Assembly (NCBI RefSeq): GCF_001640805.2
Contig: NC_066845.1
Span: forward strand, 20,214,307-20,278,306
From: Lates calcarifer
Lineage: Eukaryota; Chordata; Actinopteri; Centropomidae
Direction: 5' to 3'
DNA length: 64,000 bases
A program made the position numbers and the translations under genes. This document shows, piece after piece, positions 50,109 to 64,000 of this stretch; the first letter of the stretch is position 1, and each line of letters begins with the position of its first letter. The notes beneath the pieces were generated by a model that did no database searches, was not told the origin of the DNA, and saw only the letters and a list, made by a program, of their open reading frames with translations.

Positions 50109-51121
50109 GAAAGTGAGCCATTTAGTGAGATACTCTACCATTGTTCCCAACATATCTGTTTGTGATGTTGAGCTGAAACACTCTTTTGTAACCATGCAAA
50201 CCAGAGTTCTTCAAGAGGAACTTGCAAAGTCAGTCTTGCTTTGGGAGGAATCTTTTTCTGGTGCGATAAAAATTCACTTTTTTTCCTCCCAACTGCTGTC
50301 GCTGTGCACTGTTGAAGAGCCACGAGTGCCTACACTTGAAGTGACGTTAATTACGTCCTGCTGATGACTTCATTTTTCTCTATGCTCAGCTGTACAGGTT
50401 GGACACCCCCGCCCCCTCCCAAAACCACCAACCCTGTTATTGGTCTCCTCCTGCTACAGATTTCATGTTCCACCAGAGGGCAGAAAAAGGCAGTGTCTGA
50501 GGGTTGATCTAACAGGTTTTGCTTTCTCACTAGAAACAGGAGGCCAGAATAGAGTGATACTGTACATGTGCCAGAGAGACAAGAGACCCCCTCAGGCTGT
50601 GTGCCAAGGGTGCTAGTGCTTCTCTTCCATTCTTCCTCCATTGTATTGAGGTTTGCCTGGGGTGAATTCAGAGATTTTTGCATGTGGTGATGTTGCAGTT
50701 TTCTTTTTTTTTTTTTAATTGGTAAAATAACAGGGCTCTGAAATGTTTTGTGTCATATCTTGGTGATAGTAGTTCACTTCAAGGCAAAGAAATGAACCAT
50801 AGAATGGACAAAGCATACTTATCAGCAGGCAAAACACCAGAACGAGCAGAAGCTAAAGCATCAATGTCTTGATGAACCAGCATTTCTAACAACTAACAAT
50901 GGATACTTCTTTTGTGCATGGCCTTTGCTCTTTGTGTTCAGTCTGAAGATTCCTCTTCAGTTCTTCTTCTTTTTTTTTTTAGCTGTTGAGCTGCTTTTTA
51001 CATTTGAACTGATCCACTGTATCCATGGTTTTATATGTGGTTGGTGATATTTTCAGTGTAATGTTGTAGGTATTTACTTATAATGAATGTTTAAGTGGAA
51101 TTTTATGCTATTTTCAAGTTC

Positions 51122-51127
51122 AATAAA
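51122..51127 (+). terminator. Distal polyadenylation signal (AATAAA) of vps37b
   Basis: AATAAA followed within 20 nt by a T-rich, then GT-containing stretch (ATTTTTTTGTATTAGTTTGTATC), a good cleavage context. It lies about 2.26 kb after the stop codon. Confidence 0.5.
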
Positions 51128-51242
51128 TCTCAATTTTTTTGTATTAGTTTGTATCCAGTTGCTTTATTATTACACACTGAACACACCTGATTTCTCACTG
51201 AATGTCTCACAAGTCTTCACTAGGCTTGTTTTACATAAGAAT

Positions 51243-51245
<3 letters not shown>

Positions 51246-51283
<38 letters not shown>
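51246..51283. repeat. Poly-T tract (38 T)
   Basis: Thirty-eight consecutive T about 120 bp after the distal vps37b polyadenylation signal. Confidence 0.95.
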
Positions 51284-51284
<1 letters not shown>

Positions 51285-52573
51285 TTTGTTTAGTTTTTTT
51301 GAAAGTGGAACAAGACAGCCATCTAGTGTTCCTTGGTTGGTAATGAATGAACTTTTTCACTTGCTGTGAAAGAAACCTGAAAATCATTTCATAGTGCCCT
51401 GAAGGGTTGCTGGCCATCCCTTTCATTGCAAAAAGAGATGCATTACTCATGATATAATTGTATCTATAAATATATCTCCTTTCTGTTTATATCATATGTT
51501 AACAGTTCAAGATGGTGGGTATTATTATTAGTATTAGTATTAGTATTAGTGTTTATTTATTTATTTGTTATTTTTTTACTATCAAAGTTCCAACCTTGGC
51601 AACATTTCCAGGACCACACATAGGCCCATATGTGCAGGAGTGCAAAGTACTTGAGTACCTGCTTAATTTGGCGTGTCTCTTCTGTATAATTTTAAAGCAA
51701 CATCTCACACTAAATCTCCATTTCAGATTTACTATTATTAGGCATTATGACACTACTACTACTATGTTGCAGAATGGTTACTTACTTGAATATGACTTAG
51801 TTTAATCAATGTAGTGAGGACAGTACATCAACAATGTGGAAACAACGTGTGGTTTTGAATGCGCCCCTACTACTGTTGCATTCACGTCCCATATAAATAA
51901 CGGAAGTTGACTTATTGACACGGAGAAAAATACTGGTGACACATTGACTGTCGACATCGCTTTTAATTTTCGTATCATTTTTATTATTCTCATTATCTAT
52001 CAACTCAAATAAACAACAATTCGAATAATCTGAACTCATTTTCCAGGCCGTTATCAACATCATTTGCAACACAAAGACTTTAGAGATACTTCTGAGGCAC
52101 ACCCACCTCAGCCGGGGCATTGTTTGAGAATGGGCGTGCCCTGTAGTGGTTGTGCGTTATGGCTGGTACACAAGCTTCAGGAAAACCACTTGCAGGATAT
52201 TTTTTCTTCATCATCAGCTGTCACTTTTGACTGGATTGGTCAAATCGAATCGCGTTAAACACAATTATTACACTGTGTGCTTAATTGTTAAAACTTTCAG
52301 ATGAATTGAGTTGGGTTAAATCAGGAAAATTCATGATACGTTCAAATACAATTAGGTTATGTTATAAATGACAGTTAAAGCTAATACTACATACAGTAAT
52401 TCATTAGTTCGACACTTACTTCAAAAGTCTTTTGTCCAGTGCAGCAGTATTTAGGGGTATTTACCATCTTTTATGTTCTCTCATGAGCAGACACCACCAC
52501 CAGAGACCCACTGGTCACTCTGAAGGTTTGTGTTTTTGAACAACCCCCTAACCCACGTGTTACGTTTCCATAG

Positions 52574-52581
52574 TCACGTCA
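52574..52581 (+). promoter_or_regulatory. CRE-like element upstream of ppp3cc
   Basis: TCACGTCA (TGACGTGA on the other strand) is one base from the cAMP response element consensus and also carries a CACGT E-box core. It lies 0.7 kb before the start codon, near the probable transcription start. Function is inferred. Confidence 0.3.
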
Positions 52582-53273
52582 CATCGACTCCACCATGTTG
52601 TAGGAAATCCACAGCTGCTCCTCACTCACTGTCAGATTAGAGTTTAATCCGAGGAGGAGGATACTCTGTCAAGACGCTGTCTGCATCTTGGAAGGATTCT
52701 TGGTGTTTATGCATACTAAATAAACGCGACTTTACGCGCTGCTGTCATTTTGCCCACGGTACTCGGCTTGTACATAGAAGATGAAACGCCAGTCTTCCGT
52801 TGCCTGTCCGCCGACTTGCCAATACGTTAAGATGTTAGCTGGCTAACTAGCTGAAAAAGAGCAACTAAATCGGATTAGCTGCTAACGGCAGCCTCCCTCT
52901 AGGTAATATCCAGGTATTATTTGCTGTACTTGGCAAGTGTTACAGAGCAAGCGGTCGCCTGTTTTTATTTATTTTTTAATCACGTTTCTACGACTGTGTC
53001 AAGATTGCTACTTCAATAATTTGCTAGTATTAATGTTGCTTCAAGCAAGCTAGGTCACTAGCCAGTCAAACCACAACAATAGCTGGAGCTCCTTCGCTAG
53101 CTAATCCTTACTGTGTGTTGGAAAGAGCAAACCTAAAACTAGTGCCTCCGAACCCAACTGAAAGTCAAAACGGAGCTGACGGCCAGACCGAGGTGCTAGC
53201 TTGTCCTCAGGCTAGGGGGCAAGAAAGCTATACAAGATCTGATCCTCGAAATTAGCATCCAGTCGAAGCAAGA

Positions 53274-64000
<10,727 letters not shown>

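Larger units (their letters stand above)
48866..53273. other. vps37b 3' UTR, then ppp3cc promoter and 5' UTR
   Basis: An AATAAA that overlaps the vps37b stop (48865-48870) could give a very short 3' UTR; the stronger candidate is AATAAA at 51122-51127, which would make it about 2.26 kb. Simple repeats lie at 50042-50108 and 51246-51283. From about 52.5 kb the sequence becomes less AT-rich, with TCACGTCA at 52574-52581, and should be the promoter and long 5' UTR of the calcineurin gene. Open frames here (for example 49900-50364) run through microsatellite sequence and are not supported as genes. Confidence 0.6.

Noticed and set aside
49900..50364. 154-codon open frame downstream of vps37b
   Set aside because: Runs through the AT/AC microsatellite and has no conserved motif; treated as 3' UTR.

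Overview
The window is vertebrate nuclear DNA, most likely from a percomorph (spiny-rayed) teleost fish. The evidence is spliced genes with GT-AG introns and phase-consistent exons, proteins closest to fish and human orthologues as recalled from family knowledge, long AT-rich introns, many microsatellites, and several dispersed repeats typical of percomorph genomes. There is no operon, CRISPR or prokaryotic structure. No searches were run; exon borders come from reading splice sites, frame continuity and conserved protein motifs.

Layout. (1) 360-17282 (+): 3' three quarters of slc4a5, an electrogenic Na+/HCO3- cotransporter (NBCe2 type); the window opens inside an intron. (2) 19292-22450 (-): complete ogfod2, a 2-oxoglutarate/iron oxygenase-domain protein of 347 aa in seven exons. 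(3) 23581-27695 (+): complete eight-exon gene of 433 aa for a domesticated Ty3/Gypsy-like (GIN family, probably GIN2) integrase, with an intact H2C2 zinc finger but two of three catalytic acidic positions changed. (4) 30316-35706 (+): complete abcb9 (TAPL), a lysosomal half-size peptide ABC transporter, 813 aa in eleven exons. (5) 37202-48865 (+): complete vps37b, an ESCRT-I subunit, 283 aa in four exons with very long introns. (6) 53274 to beyond the end (+): first three coding exons of a calcineurin A catalytic subunit, closest to ppp3cc.

Context. ogfod2, abcb9 and vps37b are also neighbours on human 12q24.31 with the same relative order and orientation, so this is an old conserved block. 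Here the GIN gene lies between ogfod2 and abcb9, head-to-head with ogfod2 across about 1.1 kb. The genes are not one pathway: ion transport (slc4a5), a predicted oxygenase (ogfod2), lysosomal peptide import (abcb9), endosomal sorting (vps37b), Ca2+ signalling (ppp3cc). abcb9 and vps37b both act in the endolysosomal system, but nothing in the sequence shows co-regulation.

Most noteworthy: the degenerate-triad GIN integrase gene; alternative slc4a5 C-termini that each end in a class I PDZ ligand; a 93-nt stop-free in-frame intron in abcb9; a UG/AG repeat tract placed directly after a 5' splice site of ogfod2; and a set of dispersed repeats, including two MITE-like elements with visible terminal inverted repeats.
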